Below, piece by piece: positions 9,971-18,593 of a stretch of DNA of 64,000 nucleotides. A program made the position numbers and the translations under genes. Positions within the stretch are counted from its first letter, which is position 1. Every line of letters begins with the position of its first letter. Origin of the DNA: Saprospiraceae bacterium (lineage in GTDB: Bacteria; Bacteroidota; Bacteroidia; Chitinophagales; Saprospiraceae); the NCBI GenBank assembly GCA_016710235.1, contig JADJLG010000001.1, positions 3,027,501 to 3,091,500 on the forward strand, read 5' to 3'. The notes beneath the pieces are model-generated. The model had not been told where the DNA came from. It worked only from the letters and a program-made list of their open reading frames with translations, and searched no databases.

Positions 9971-10083
9971 ATATACATTATTTTTTTTTTACAAAATTAT
10001 GGAATTTAATTTCAAATAACATTTCCAAATAATTCATATTTCATTGATTATCTGATACTTAATTTATAAAAAGGAAATTTATA

Positions 10084-10091
10084 TAATTTTG
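10084..10091 (+). promoter_or_regulatory. Candidate Bacteroidota -7 box for the DUF7009-fdhD-mobA operon
   Basis: TAATTTTG matches the Bacteroidota -7 consensus TAnnTTTG and ends 26 bp before the ATG at 10118. No clear -33 TTTG box is present at the expected spacing, so this is a tentative call. Confidence 0.35.
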
Positions 10092-10117
10092 ATTATTTTC
10101 GTAATAAAAAATAGAAT

Positions 10118-10492
10118 ATGAAGTTGCGTACAACAAATAACAGCATCAGATTAAGGCTGAATAAAGATGATGTAGAAACAATGAGAACACAAAATTGTCT
10201 CTGTTGCACGATACTTTTTCCCGGCGAAATAGCTAGTTCTTTCAGCTATTCTCTCATCGCTACGGATGAACTTGAGATCAGCATGAATTATCTGACCAAT
10301 CACCTCAGGGTTTATGCTCCTACAACTGTATTGAGCAAATGGTATGGAGAGGAAGAAGTTGGATTTTCAACAGAAATATTCACCTCTAGTGGGGACAGAT
10401 TCAAAATACTCGTAGAAAAGGACTTCCAGTGTCTATCCCCTCGTGCCGAAGACGAGAGCAGGATGTTTCCCAATCCGAATAAACATTGTTAG
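10118..10492 (+). CDS. DUF7009-like small protein upstream of fdhD
   Basis: A 124-aa cytoplasmic protein with no signal peptide or membrane segment. It opens with a basic, strand-rich stretch (MKLRTTNNSIRLRLNKDDVE) and has a Cys cluster NCLCC near residue 29. It resembles the short DUF7009 proteins that I recall beside formate-dehydrogenase or molybdenum-cofactor genes in Bacteroidota. Its stop codon abuts the fdhD ATG with no gap, so it is cotranslated with fdhD. The function is unknown; a role in molybdoenzyme maturation is inferred only from context. Confidence 0.65.
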   Translation: MKLRTTNNSIRLRLNKDDVETMRTQNCLCCTILFPGEIASSFSYSLIATDELEISMNYLTNHLRVYAPTTVLSKWYGEEEVGFSTEIFTSSGDRFKILVEKDFQCLSPRAEDESRMFPNPNKHC

Positions 10493-11329
10493 ATGACGAC
10501 ATTCGAAACGACAGTAAGTCAAGTACGGGCTGAGGTTCAGCTCATCCAGGATCAGATTGCCATTGAAGAGCCTTTAGAAATCATTTGCAGGTATCTTGAT
10601 TCGGGAAAATGGATCTCACAGACCATTGGTATATTGATGCGCACACCCGGCGATGATGAGAGATTATGTCTAGGGTATATGTACTCTGAAGGTATTATCC
10701 GATCTGCACAGGATATCGACAAGATCGATTCACACCCGCGATACACGGATGAAGACATTTGTGTAGACAGCATCTATGTGCAATTCACAACGCATTATCG
10801 GTGGGACAAAAGTCGGCTGGATCGGAAAACCGTATCAGGGAGCAGTTGTGGGATATGCGGGCATCAATCGATAGATCATTTATTTGTTCAATATCCTTAC
10901 ACTTTCAAAAAGGATCACCCAACTGTATCCTCAGAATACATACGAAGTTTGCCGGATTTAATGAAAAAACACCAACTCATGTTTAAAGAAACTGGTGGAG
11001 TCCATGCCTGCGGGTTATACAGTTCCGAGGGTAAATTGATTCACATATCGGAAGATATCGGTCGGCACAATGCATTGGATAAATTGATAGGCTTCTTACT
11101 GGAAAATCCTTCCGTCCATCCCAGAGATTACATCGTCGTCTTAAGTGGAAGAGCCGGGTTTGAAATGGTCCAAAAAACTTTAGCTATAGGAATCCCCGTA
11201 ATCCTTGCTGTTGGAGCGCCTACTTCTCTTGCCGTCCAAATGTCCAGAAACTTTAGCCAAACCCTATGTGGATTTGTGCGAAAAGAGTCGTTCAATATCT
11301 ACTCAGCACCAGAGCGCATCGTGTTTTGA
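10493..11329 (+). CDS. fdhD: Formate dehydrogenase accessory sulfurtransferase FdhD
   Basis: FdhD moves sulfur from a cysteine desulfurase onto the molybdenum (bis-MGD) cofactor so that formate dehydrogenase becomes active. The 278-aa protein carries the persulfide-bearing motif SGSSCGICG near residue 118-126. It also has the family signatures FKETGGVHACGLY, EDIGRHNALDKLIG and VVLSGRAGFEMVQKTLAIGIPV. Length matches the family. It follows the DUF7009-like gene directly and overlaps the MobA-like gene at its 3' end. No formate dehydrogenase catalytic subunit is in the window, so the client enzyme must be encoded elsewhere. Confidence 0.93.
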   Translation: MTTFETTVSQVRAEVQLIQDQIAIEEPLEIICRYLDSGKWISQTIGILMRTPGDDERLCLGYMYSEGIIRSAQDIDKIDSHPRYTDEDICVDSIYVQFTTHYRWDKSRLDRKTVSGSSCGICGHQSIDHLFVQYPYTFKKDHPTVSSEYIRSLPDLMKKHQLMFKETGGVHACGLYSSEGKLIHISEDIGRHNALDKLIGFLLENPSVHPRDYIVVLSGRAGFEMVQKTLAIGIPVILAVGAPTSLAVQMSRNFSQTLCGFVRKESFNIYSAPERIVF

Positions 11330-11901
11330 AAGCGATATTACTCTGTGGTGGAAAGGGCAGCAGGATAGGTATTTATAAGCACTTGTTGATTAAAGAAGGA
11401 ATGACTGCTGTTTCTTGGTGGCAAAAGCTATTTCAATCCCTGCAAATTGATTTTCGAATCGCTTGCAAAGCAAGTCATGGTTTGGATCAAAACCGATTTC
11501 CATTGCTCCTAGAAGAAGAGAGTGCTCATGCGCCGTTGCACGGAATAGTCAACGCAATATCTAATTTTCCGAATGAAGCTCTTCTGGTAGTTGCTGTTGA
11601 TCTACTTTATTGCAGTCCAAAAGATATTGTGATTTTAATACAGGAAAACAACCCCGACTTTCCTGCGATATGTTATGAGGATACTCAGGCTTCGCTGAGA
11701 TTTCCTCTATTGACCCTTTATCAACCTCAAATATTTCATGAACTCAGACATGAATTGATAGCAGGCAACCAATCTGCTAGAAATGTGCTCTCAAGATCAA
11801 ATGCAAAATGTATTGATACCGCAAGCTCTAAAATCCTTCAAGGCATCAATACCATCAGTGAATACCAAAGCTATGTATTTCAGGAAAAGTCCAGATGGTA
11901 A
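11326..11901 (+). CDS. MobA-like molybdenum cofactor nucleotidyltransferase (TTG start)
   Basis: A 191-aa NTP-transferase related to MobA, which attaches GMP to molybdopterin. The N-terminal nucleotide loop reads KAILLCGGKGSRIGIYKHLL, with the acidic metal-ligand stretch LVVAVDLLY near residue 90. RFPLLTLYQP and the C-terminal GINTISEY correspond to the MobA core. The family's usual x-D-K after the loop is Y-K here. The start is inferred: the TTG at 11326 gives the standard MobA opening and overlaps the fdhD TGA (TTGA), while the open frame upstream lies inside fdhD. The last 47 bp overlap the convergent NTPase gene. It could equally make another nucleotide derivative of molybdopterin. Confidence 0.78.
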   Translation: MKAILLCGGKGSRIGIYKHLLIKEGMTAVSWWQKLFQSLQIDFRIACKASHGLDQNRFPLLLEEESAHAPLHGIVNAISNFPNEALLVVAVDLLYCSPKDIVILIQENNPDFPAICYEDTQASLRFPLLTLYQPQIFHELRHELIAGNQSARNVLSRSNAKCIDTASSKILQGINTISEYQSYVFQEKSRW

Positions 11902-12346
11902 CTTTATCATTCCTGAGTTCAAATGAATCCAGAACCGGCTCCAAAAGCGAAGGTCGAACTACGATAATAACTCGTCTGTCATCGTCGGTTGCTGCAGTTT
12001 GCAATGGCTCATATAATAGAGGATAAAATCCTTGTCGGTCTAACTCCAGTGGCCCCCATTCATCTATGATGGTCCAGGTGTTGGTCTGTAAAGAAGAAGC
12101 TGCATGCCTCGCTGCTATTTCAAAAGACTGCTTGGCAAAGGTGTACATTCCGATAGAAATACTATCAACTCCTGCAGCAGGTCTTGAAAATGGCAGATAC
12201 ATACCACTTTTTAAAAGTTGGAAAAAACGAATAACTCCAATGTCGGGAGAAATCACTCCATCCGCATCCGTTTTGTGCATAAATTTTGAGCCCAGCCAAC
12301 TGGTTTTTCCGGATTTTTTATCTCCGGTTAAAAAAATCAAACTCAT
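11855..12346 (-). CDS. THEP1-like P-loop nucleoside triphosphatase
   Basis: A 163-aa P-loop NTPase. Walker A is GDKKSGKTS (residues 8-16) and the Walker-B-like strand is WTIIDEWGPLEL near residue 92, both characteristic of the THEP1 / DUF265 nucleotide phosphatase-kinase group; DADGVISPDIG matches its second conserved block. It begins 1 bp after the stop of the 7-TM protein gene, so it is last in the gldC operon. Its 3' end overlaps the convergent MobA-like gene by 47 bp. A MobB-like role next to MobA is possible but the WTIIDEWGPLEL strand favours THEP1. Substrate unknown. Confidence 0.72.
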   Translation of the reverse strand: MSLIFLTGDKKSGKTSWLGSKFMHKTDADGVISPDIGVIRFFQLLKSGMYLPFSRPAAGVDSISIGMYTFAKQSFEIAARHAASSLQTNTWTIIDEWGPLELDRQGFYPLLYEPLQTAATDDDRRVIIVVRPSLLEPVLDSFELRNDKVTIWTFPEIHSFGIH

Positions 12347-12347
12347 T

Positions 12348-13340
12348 TTATTCCAGTGCTAAAACCATGACAATCGTACCCAATATAAATTGATAAATCC
12401 GTTCTAAAAATCTATATTTTGCAGAAATTAACCAGTTGTAAGTAACCACTTTTTTTATTCTTGGAAAAATATCCAAGACATCGTCCACCTTGGCCTGATA
12501 ACTCGGCATTTTCTTATACAAATATTTCTTAATCAATCCTGTAAGGAGAGGCCCAATGATATAGTACCAAAGAAAAATTATACTGATCACTCTCAACAGA
12601 TAAAACAGAACATCTTTTTGTCGAAAACCCATCCATACCAATCCAGTAACTACAATACAAATCATTAAAATCGGAAATATAAAATTTCTGCGCTGGGATT
12701 TTGGAACAGTGTCCAAATCATTCACAACATCCAATTGCAAAGTGCGATTAGCAAATAAATGCCTCTGCAAATCATTTAATATCCGGAATGTCAACCATGC
12801 CCATAATATTGCCCCAACAAGGTATATGCTGAGATAGAGTAATATCATCAGTTTGACAGAAAGGAATCCTGCAGATGAAAACACGCTTTTTTGTACCCAT
12901 TCTATAAATGATTGAACAGAATGCCAGAAAGTAAATCCACCGACCAAAGTCAAAACAATAAGTTTTTGGAAAGCAGATTGCAGAATAGCGATGACAAATC
13001 CAGCAAATAATGCAAAGCGATTCAATCCAAATAACTTTACGATAGCATATAAAGCTAATGCCTGAAATGTGACAGCAAAATATGCTGTGGGAGACGTATG
13101 AGGGCTTAGAACCATCTTCACTAACAATACAATCATTAACGAAGTAAAAATGAATTTCTTATTCTTACCGCTGTAATGAAGAATCAAGGTGATCAACAAT
13201 AGTGCGAATCCGGCAATGATTAATCCGGTGAAGGGAAATTGTAAAGCATGCAATATCCCTCCTAAACCACTTTCTATAAAAGCCCACAATGCAGTCAGTC
13301 GGTACAATATTTTATCCCTATGTTCAGGAGATTTTTCCAC
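12348..13340 (-). CDS. Polytopic membrane protein of unknown function downstream of gldC
   Basis: About 330 residues with seven or more hydrophobic segments, including FTGLIIAGFALLLITLIL, KFIFTSLMIVLLVKMVL, KLMILLYLSIYLVGAILWAW and FIFPILMICIVVTGLVW. The charged C-terminal part includes YQAKVDDVLDIFPRIKK. I set the start at the GTG at 13340, 10 bp after the gldC stop. The open frame extends to 13481, but that part lies inside gldC and looks non-coding. No family was recognised. Position between gldC and the NTPase suggests co-transcription. Confidence 0.6.
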   Translation of the reverse strand: MEKSPEHRDKILYRLTALWAFIESGLGGILHALQFPFTGLIIAGFALLLITLILHYSGKNKKFIFTSLMIVLLVKMVLSPHTSPTAYFAVTFQALALYAIVKLFGLNRFALFAGFVIAILQSAFQKLIVLTLVGGFTFWHSVQSFIEWVQKSVFSSAGFLSVKLMILLYLSIYLVGAILWAWLTFRILNDLQRHLFANRTLQLDVVNDLDTVPKSQRRNFIFPILMICIVVTGLVWMGFRQKDVLFYLLRVISIIFLWYYIIGPLLTGLIKKYLYKKMPSYQAKVDDVLDIFPRIKKVVTYNWLISAKYRFLERIYQFILGTIVMVLALE

Positions 13341-13350
13341 AGCTTCACAT

Positions 13351-13707
13351 TTAATTCTTGTCGGAATCAGTAATGGGTGACTGCGATTGGATTTGCTTTC
13401 CAAAATGCTGGACAAAATCCGAAAAATCTCGGTACAACATTTCATTACCTGTGGCTTTCTTATAAATTTCTGCCATAGCACTCAAACTGTGATACATAAA
13501 CTGATCCATTTCCTGAATTTGCATTTCGTTGGTCCACAAATCCAGTTTAAAGGTGTCCCTACTTTCCTTGTCAAACAATGAAATCAAAACAGCTTTCACT
13601 TCTCGTCCTGTTGCAACACCTTGATCATTGGTTTGCCAGATGATGTTCTGTGGTATTTGGTCTTCATTCAGCTGAACCTCAATATTAATTTGGGCTTTTC
13701 TTTCCAT
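13351..13707 (-). CDS. gldC: Gliding motility protein GldC
   Basis: A 118-aa protein matching GldC of gliding Bacteroidota: an acidic N-terminal strand (INIEVQLNEDQIPQNIIWQ), then KAVLISLFDKESRDTFKLDLWT near residue 40 and the helical tail MYHSLSAMAEIYKKATGNEM. GldC is a small cytoplasmic protein that assists gliding in Flavobacterium, where it sits beside gldB. No gldB is present here. It lies 7 bp downstream of the DUF4249 gene and 10 bp upstream of the next gene. It may be kept for T9SS function rather than motility. Confidence 0.85.
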   Translation of the reverse strand: MERKAQINIEVQLNEDQIPQNIIWQTNDQGVATGREVKAVLISLFDKESRDTFKLDLWTNEMQIQEMDQFMYHSLSAMAEIYKKATGNEMLYRDFSDFVQHFGKQIQSQSPITDSDKN

Positions 13708-13714
13708 TTCTACT

Positions 13715-14680
13715 TCACTTTTTAACTATAACTTTATAAATCTCACAGGACGATCCGGCCCATACACCCAGTGCTCCGTCCACATTGCCATTAATTCTGA
13801 TATATGATGAAAAAGGACCTTGCCTCTGTTTGCTAACTTCTAATGTATTCCAAAAATCATATTGGCTCTGATCTATTAAACACCATTTGACCGCAACTGT
13901 ATCACCCAGTTTCCAAAGTCCGGTGGTCTCATCAAATTCTTCATTTGCCCCAAGCGCACGATTAAGTGTAAATTTGAATTCCTGACCATTAAAAAAAGCA
14001 TCATCTACCACAGAACTCACACCTGCAACAAATCTTGAATTGGAAACTTGAGTAAAATAACGGTAAAAATTATTTATCGGAGGATCCTTGATGTAACAAA
14101 ACATCTGAACAAATGAATCAGGCGGATTTCCGGGAGCTTTTTCAAACCATATACTATCCAGCGGCACATAATCAGGTATAATCACCGATGCATGTGCATA
14201 TCTACTTCCGGCATACGCATGAAATCGATATTCCTTTTGTCTTTCGGGGTCAATCAAATTTTGTAAATCAGCATAGATACAAAAATCAATGGTAACAGAA
14301 TCAATTGAATAACCCAAACTTTTCAACACTTCTACTCTAACTGGCTCAGGCAAATCTGAAAGACAGAGCTGCTGTAGTTGTATGCTATCCGATCCGTAAG
14401 CTACAAAAACTGTAGCCCCTTTCACAAATTTGCTTTCTATCGTATTCAATCCTATAGTATCAGAAAATGAATAAGATTCCGTAAGGATCGCATAAACCGG
14501 TGTCGAACCGGAAGCAGAAGATTCTATATAAGCCTCTACTACCAATGAGGGTGGATGGTTCAAATCAGGAGGCGTCACCACTTCTTCACATGATGCAAGG
14601 CCGATCATAAATAGGATGCTATAGATCCAAGATGTTTTCAATCCCCCAAAATTTATTTTATTCTCCAATAGAAATTCCAT
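13715..14680 (-). CDS. DUF4249 family lipoprotein partnered with a TonB-dependent receptor
   Basis: A 321-aa lipoprotein: hydrophobic signal with lipobox IGLASC near residue 31, followed by a PPSLVVEAYIE strand and the beta-rich DUF4249 body (KGATVFVAYGSDSI; YRFHAYAGSRYAHASVIIPDYVPLDS in two parts). DUF4249 proteins are encoded next to SusC-like TonB-dependent receptors in Bacteroidota, and the gene overlaps the 3' end of such a receptor by 28 bp. It probably forms the surface lipoprotein partner of that receptor; the ligand is not evident. Confidence 0.87.
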   Translation of the reverse strand: MEFLLENKINFGGLKTSWIYSILFMIGLASCEEVVTPPDLNHPPSLVVEAYIESSASGSTPVYAILTESYSFSDTIGLNTIESKFVKGATVFVAYGSDSIQLQQLCLSDLPEPVRVEVLKSLGYSIDSVTIDFCIYADLQNLIDPERQKEYRFHAYAGSRYAHASVIIPDYVPLDSIWFEKAPGNPPDSFVQMFCYIKDPPINNFYRYFTQVSNSRFVAGVSSVVDDAFFNGQEFKFTLNRALGANEEFDETTGLWKLGDTVAVKWCLIDQSQYDFWNTLEVSKQRQGPFSSYIRINGNVDGALGVWAGSSCEIYKVIVKK

Positions 14681-17013
14681 GTTACTGCCGGTATGATTGT
14701 AAATATTGATACATTGACGGACTTCGCGACGATTCGACCTTTCAAATAATCGGATTCAAAATCTGTATAACTAAAAAATGGATTCTTCCTGTTATAGACA
14801 TTGTATACAGAAAATGCCCATGTAGAATAATATTTTTCCGAATTCTTACTCTCATTAGAATACACAGCAGAAAAATCCAATCTGTGATATGATTTTAGTC
14901 TCTCGCTGTTGCGTAAACCATATTCGATCTGTGGTTCATTTTGTATGATAAATACACTTCGGATGGGAGTATATGCGCGTCCTGTGGCATACACAAAATT
15001 CGCTGAGAGTTGCCATTTTTTATTCAGTTGGTATTGCCCTACAACGACGAGGTCATGCGGTCTGTCATAACTGGTTCTGAATATTCGCCCGTTTTCAATC
15101 TCATCGAATTTTCTTTCAGATCTGGACAAAGTATAACCAATCCAACCTGATATGTTGCCAACATTTTTTTGCAATAAAAATTCAATTCCATAAGCTTTCC
15201 CTTTTCCGGCGACAAATTCATTTTCCAACTCATCAGAAAAATTGTCTACATAGCTATCGCGGTAGTCCAACTGATTAGCAAGATCTTTGAAATACGTCTC
15301 CACAGAAAAATCCAAATCCCAAGCATTGAATCTTGTATAATATCCCAATGTATATTGCCATGCGATTTGAGGTTTTACTACTGCAGAACTCGGCACCCAT
15401 ACATCATTTGGAAGTGTTGAATTAGAACTGCTCACCAGATGAACATATTGCGCTGCTCTGCTCACTCCTGCTTTAAGCGCTGAATTGGAATTTATTTTGC
15501 GATTTACGATCAGTCTGGGCTCCGGCTCAAAATACATTTTAGCAATCTCATTCCTCCCAAATACTTCTCCACTTTCTTGAGAGGTATAAGGACCAACTTG
15601 TATAAAGTTACTCAACCTCATTCCGAGATTCACCCGCCACCATGAAGACACATGCCAATCATCAGACAAGAAAATTTCGTTCTCGTGACCATACTTAGGA
15701 TCAAATCCTGAATTAAAATCGGTCTCCCCATTCGTGCCTGTGACTACGTTGGGAGACAACTTGTGCCAAGTATAGCGAAATCCGGATCTGACAGTATGTT
15801 TTGAATTGGGATAATACTCTGCTTGAGCTTTTGCGACATAATCAATCACACCTGAATTTACTGCAAATTTAAAATCGTCCTGTCCTCCAGCAATCTTGAA
15901 AGAGTAATTGTTTGAGATCAATGAAGTATTAAAAAATAATTTATCACTGACAATATGATTCCATCTCAATGTCAGAGTTGTATTGCCATATGGCAATCTA
16001 ATATCAAAATCACGGTCATTGTCAGCAAAACTGAATACGTCTCTTCCAAAATAACCACTAAAAAAAACTCTATCTTTTTTTCCAAGAATATAATTTGCTT
16101 TGGCATTAAAATCGTGAAAGAAATAATTGGTTCCTTTGAACTTTGTTTTGTTGATAAAAGGCTGGGCAAGGTCAAGTGCATAGGTTCGCCTACCGGAAAA
16201 AATTACTGAGCATTTATTCTTCAAAATAGGCCCCTGTACGGTTAGTCTGGAAGCAATCAAACCGATACCTCCTTCCACTGTCCAATGGTTCATATTTCCA
16301 TCTTTCATCTGCACGTCTATGACCGAGGAAATCCTACTTCCATACTCAGCGGGCATATTGCCCTTTATCAAGGTAGTATTTTTGATTGCATCTGAATTGA
16401 ACACACTAAAGAAACCCAATAGATGCCCTGTATTGTAAACCACAGCTTCGTCCAACAATACCAGATTCTGATCAGGTCCGCCGCCTCTTACATAGAGCGC
16501 AGAAGAGCCCTCTGTAGCAGAAGAAACCCCTGGCAAAAGCTGCAATATTTTGAGCATATCCACCTCTCCCATGAGAGTGGGCAATTTTTTTACCTTGTCC
16601 ATCTTTAGTTCTATGGTTCCCATTTGTGTGGATTCAATATCTTTCTTTTTCTCCTCGTCACTGATGACAATTTCTTCCATCAATATTCCGGGTGAAAGAG
16701 TTACAGGTAGTTCCTGGTCTACCAGAAAATCCTGCTTAAGCTCAAATGATTCATATCCGATATAGGAATACACCAAAGTATAGGAACCAGGGGGAAAACT
16801 CAGGGAATAAAATCCGTATGGATTTGATACTGTCCCTAAAGAGGGATTCTCTTTGATATAAATATTGACCCCGATCAGAGTTTCATGCGTGGATTTTTCT
16901 TTGATATATCCACTGACGGTGATGTTTTTTTTTTGCGAAAATGCCGTGACAAAACACATACACCCCAACCACAATGCTAAAGCTACTTTCATCGACTGTT
17001 TGGAACAAAACAA
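14653..17013 (-). CDS. TonB-dependent receptor with N-terminal carboxypeptidase-regulatory-like domain
   Basis: A 786-aa outer-membrane transporter. The signal peptide ends near AFSQ. A carboxypeptidase-regulatory-like domain follows (TVSGYIKEKSTHETLIGVN, about residues 31-110). The plug contains LLPGVSSATEGSSALYVRGG and DQNLVLLDEAVVYNTGHLLG. The C-terminal beta-barrel ends in a strand finishing WNFYWRIK. The DUF4249 lipoprotein gene follows with a 28-bp overlap, suggesting a SusCD-like nutrient uptake pair. Met1 at 17013 or Met8 at 16992 could be the start; Met8 gives the cleaner signal peptide. No specific ligand can be assigned. Confidence 0.9.
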   Translation of the reverse strand: MFCSKQSMKVALALWLGCMCFVTAFSQKKNITVSGYIKEKSTHETLIGVNIYIKENPSLGTVSNPYGFYSLSFPPGSYTLVYSYIGYESFELKQDFLVDQELPVTLSPGILMEEIVISDEEKKKDIESTQMGTIELKMDKVKKLPTLMGEVDMLKILQLLPGVSSATEGSSALYVRGGGPDQNLVLLDEAVVYNTGHLLGFFSVFNSDAIKNTTLIKGNMPAEYGSRISSVIDVQMKDGNMNHWTVEGGIGLIASRLTVQGPILKNKCSVIFSGRRTYALDLAQPFINKTKFKGTNYFFHDFNAKANYILGKKDRVFFSGYFGRDVFSFADNDRDFDIRLPYGNTTLTLRWNHIVSDKLFFNTSLISNNYSFKIAGGQDDFKFAVNSGVIDYVAKAQAEYYPNSKHTVRSGFRYTWHKLSPNVVTGTNGETDFNSGFDPKYGHENEIFLSDDWHVSSWWRVNLGMRLSNFIQVGPYTSQESGEVFGRNEIAKMYFEPEPRLIVNRKINSNSALKAGVSRAAQYVHLVSSSNSTLPNDVWVPSSAVVKPQIAWQYTLGYYTRFNAWDLDFSVETYFKDLANQLDYRDSYVDNFSDELENEFVAGKGKAYGIEFLLQKNVGNISGWIGYTLSRSERKFDEIENGRIFRTSYDRPHDLVVVGQYQLNKKWQLSANFVYATGRAYTPIRSVFIIQNEPQIEYGLRNSERLKSYHRLDFSAVYSNESKNSEKYYSTWAFSVYNVYNRKNPFFSYTDFESDYLKGRIVAKSVNVSIFTIIPAVTWNFYWRIK

Positions 17014-17136
17014 TATAAAATAAGTTGAGCCCGGAAATGCTATCTGTATCCTTTGTACGGGCCATTACAAATTCTCATGAGCTCTAGGATAAGCTTGGAA
17101 ACTTGTGAAATTTAAGTCGTTGAACCTGAACGATCA

Positions 17137-17898
17137 TCAACTGCTGATCTGCTCCAATTTTAATGGCTTGAGCTGATATCCTTGTCTCTTCAATAAAGCC
17201 AACATACCATACTTGCCAAATAAATGTGCTGCACCTACTGCTGCAAAACTGACCCGGTCAAGTTGCATTTTGCTGCTAAGGAATTCTGTCATTAGCTTAT
17301 TCCTATTGTAAATCATAACATTTTTGGAGCTGCCGAGTCCTTTCCTTGAGCTCTTGTATAAACTTCTGATATCCTGACGCATATACGCTTTGAAAAGCGA
17401 ATTCAATTTTCGCTTGGACGATATCGGATTTTTGAGGAACAAATACAAATCTCTCCACTGCTTTTCTAAAGGGATGGCCTTTAGCACTCCAAAATGTTCT
17501 GACATGGATTCAAGACCGCCACATTCTTTACCAAGTGCTTTTGCTTGAGTCCATAATGCCTGATCCATTGCTTCGTGCCTTCCCAGTGACAGGAATCCCA
17601 TTTGCAAATGGTGTAAAATAAGGTAAGGGTATGTATTTCCCATTGGCTCCAAGTCGACATTGAATATTTCTTCAGCCAAGTGCACCACTTTTTCCCATTC
17701 TTTAGCCCCGGCAATCTGACTGATATTCTGACCATTCTCCAACATTAACAAATGACGAATATCCTCTTCCCTAAGCGTGCTCAGGTCCACTTCAGCAAAA
17801 AAAGAAGAACATTGTTGGAGGTATGGTAAGATCTGACTACACAACAGTGATGACTCATGATGGGCTACATGCATGCTACCGAAAATGTAAGCTCGCAA
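17137..17898 (-). CDS. TraB/GumN family protein
   Basis: A 253-aa protein of the TraB/GumN (Tiki-like) family. The N-terminal GSMHVAHHES and the FFAEVD pair provide the conserved His and acidic residues expected in this metallopeptidase-like fold. The C-terminal FAAVGAAHLFGKYGMLALL and GYQL complete the signature. Unlike many family members there is no signal peptide, because the protein starts directly at MRAYIFGSMHV. Spacing of 70 bp to the lrp gene leaves room for its own signals. Enzymatic activity is not established for most members, so function is left open. Confidence 0.8.
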   Translation of the reverse strand: MRAYIFGSMHVAHHESSLLCSQILPYLQQCSSFFAEVDLSTLREEDIRHLLMLENGQNISQIAGAKEWEKVVHLAEEIFNVDLEPMGNTYPYLILHHLQMGFLSLGRHEAMDQALWTQAKALGKECGGLESMSEHFGVLKAIPLEKQWRDLYLFLKNPISSKRKLNSLFKAYMRQDIRSLYKSSRKGLGSSKNVMIYNRNKLMTEFLSSKMQLDRVSFAAVGAAHLFGKYGMLALLKRQGYQLKPLKLEQISS

Positions 17899-17968
17899 CT
17901 GCCCAGAGTGACAACAAGAGTAAAGCAGAGAAGTAATCCGATCCAGTAAAAACGTATTTTATGGGCTA

Positions 17969-18457
17969 CTAATCTAAATCTACACCGTCTGGATGTATGG
18001 GTAGCGCATTTGAACTCTTCACTGTCGACAGACACATCAAAGTTTTCAGTCTTTCCACCTCTTCAATCTGGGATAGCTGTTTGAAGAGCAAATATTCATA
18101 ACTCGCTATGTTTTTGCATACTACGCGTAACATAATATCAGCATCACCTGTAATCACGAAACACTCTATGACTTCGTCTATTTTGTTGATTCTCTCAACA
18201 AAGTTTTCCAAAGCTTTTGCCTTGTTCCAAGCAATGTTAACCAAAACGAAAGTGCTGATAGTCAAATCCACTTTTTGAGGATTCACCTTAGCATGATAGC
18301 TTTGGATTACTCCTGAGTGTTCCAGTTTTTTGACCCTTTCGAGAGTTGGTGCCGGAGATAAGCCGATTTTTTTGGAAAGCTCCAGATTGGTAATTTTGGA
18401 GTTACTTTGAAGCAAATTCAAAATTTTGACGTCGGTTTTATCTAATTTTTCAGACAT
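17969..18457 (-). CDS. Lrp/AsnC family transcriptional regulator
   Basis: A 162-aa leucine-responsive-type regulator with an N-terminal winged helix-turn-helix (LDKTDVKILNLLQSNSKITN; LSKKIGLSPAPTLERVKKLE). The C-terminal AsnC/RAM effector-binding domain reads GDADIMLRVVCKNIASYEYL. The ATG at 18457 gives the usual length of about 160; an earlier ATG at 18484 adds nine atypical residues. A perfect Lrp-type operator lies 47 bp upstream (18504-18518), suggesting autoregulation. The gene follows a damaged glutamate dehydrogenase, consistent with control of amino-acid metabolism. Confidence 0.9.
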   Translation of the reverse strand: MSEKLDKTDVKILNLLQSNSKITNLELSKKIGLSPAPTLERVKKLEHSGVIQSYHAKVNPQKVDLTISTFVLVNIAWNKAKALENFVERINKIDEVIECFVITGDADIMLRVVCKNIASYEYLLFKQLSQIEEVERLKTLMCLSTVKSSNALPIHPDGVDLD

Positions 18458-18497
18458 AGCTATAGATTTTAATTTTGTGGACAATGCTTATAACCCA

Positions 18498-18525
18498 CAA
18501 AATTAGAATATTATTCTGAATTTTG
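18498..18525. promoter_or_regulatory. Palindromic Lrp-type operator upstream of the lrp gene
   Basis: TAGAATATTATTCTG (18504-18518) fits every position of the Escherichia coli Lrp consensus YAGHAWATTWTDCTR. It is nested in a longer inverted repeat, CAAAATT (18498-18504) with AATTTTG (18519-18525). It lies between the lrp start and the upstream dehydrogenase stop, as expected for autoregulation. Confidence 0.7.
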
Positions 18526-18593
18526 AATAAATAATTAAATAAAGATAAAATAATCTTTTATTTCTTCGGATCTATGCAGGCAGAAGCTATTTC

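Noticed and set aside
13341..13481. N-terminal extension of the polytopic membrane protein
   Set aside because: It lies fully inside gldC and reads as shadow sequence; the GTG at 13340 is a better start.
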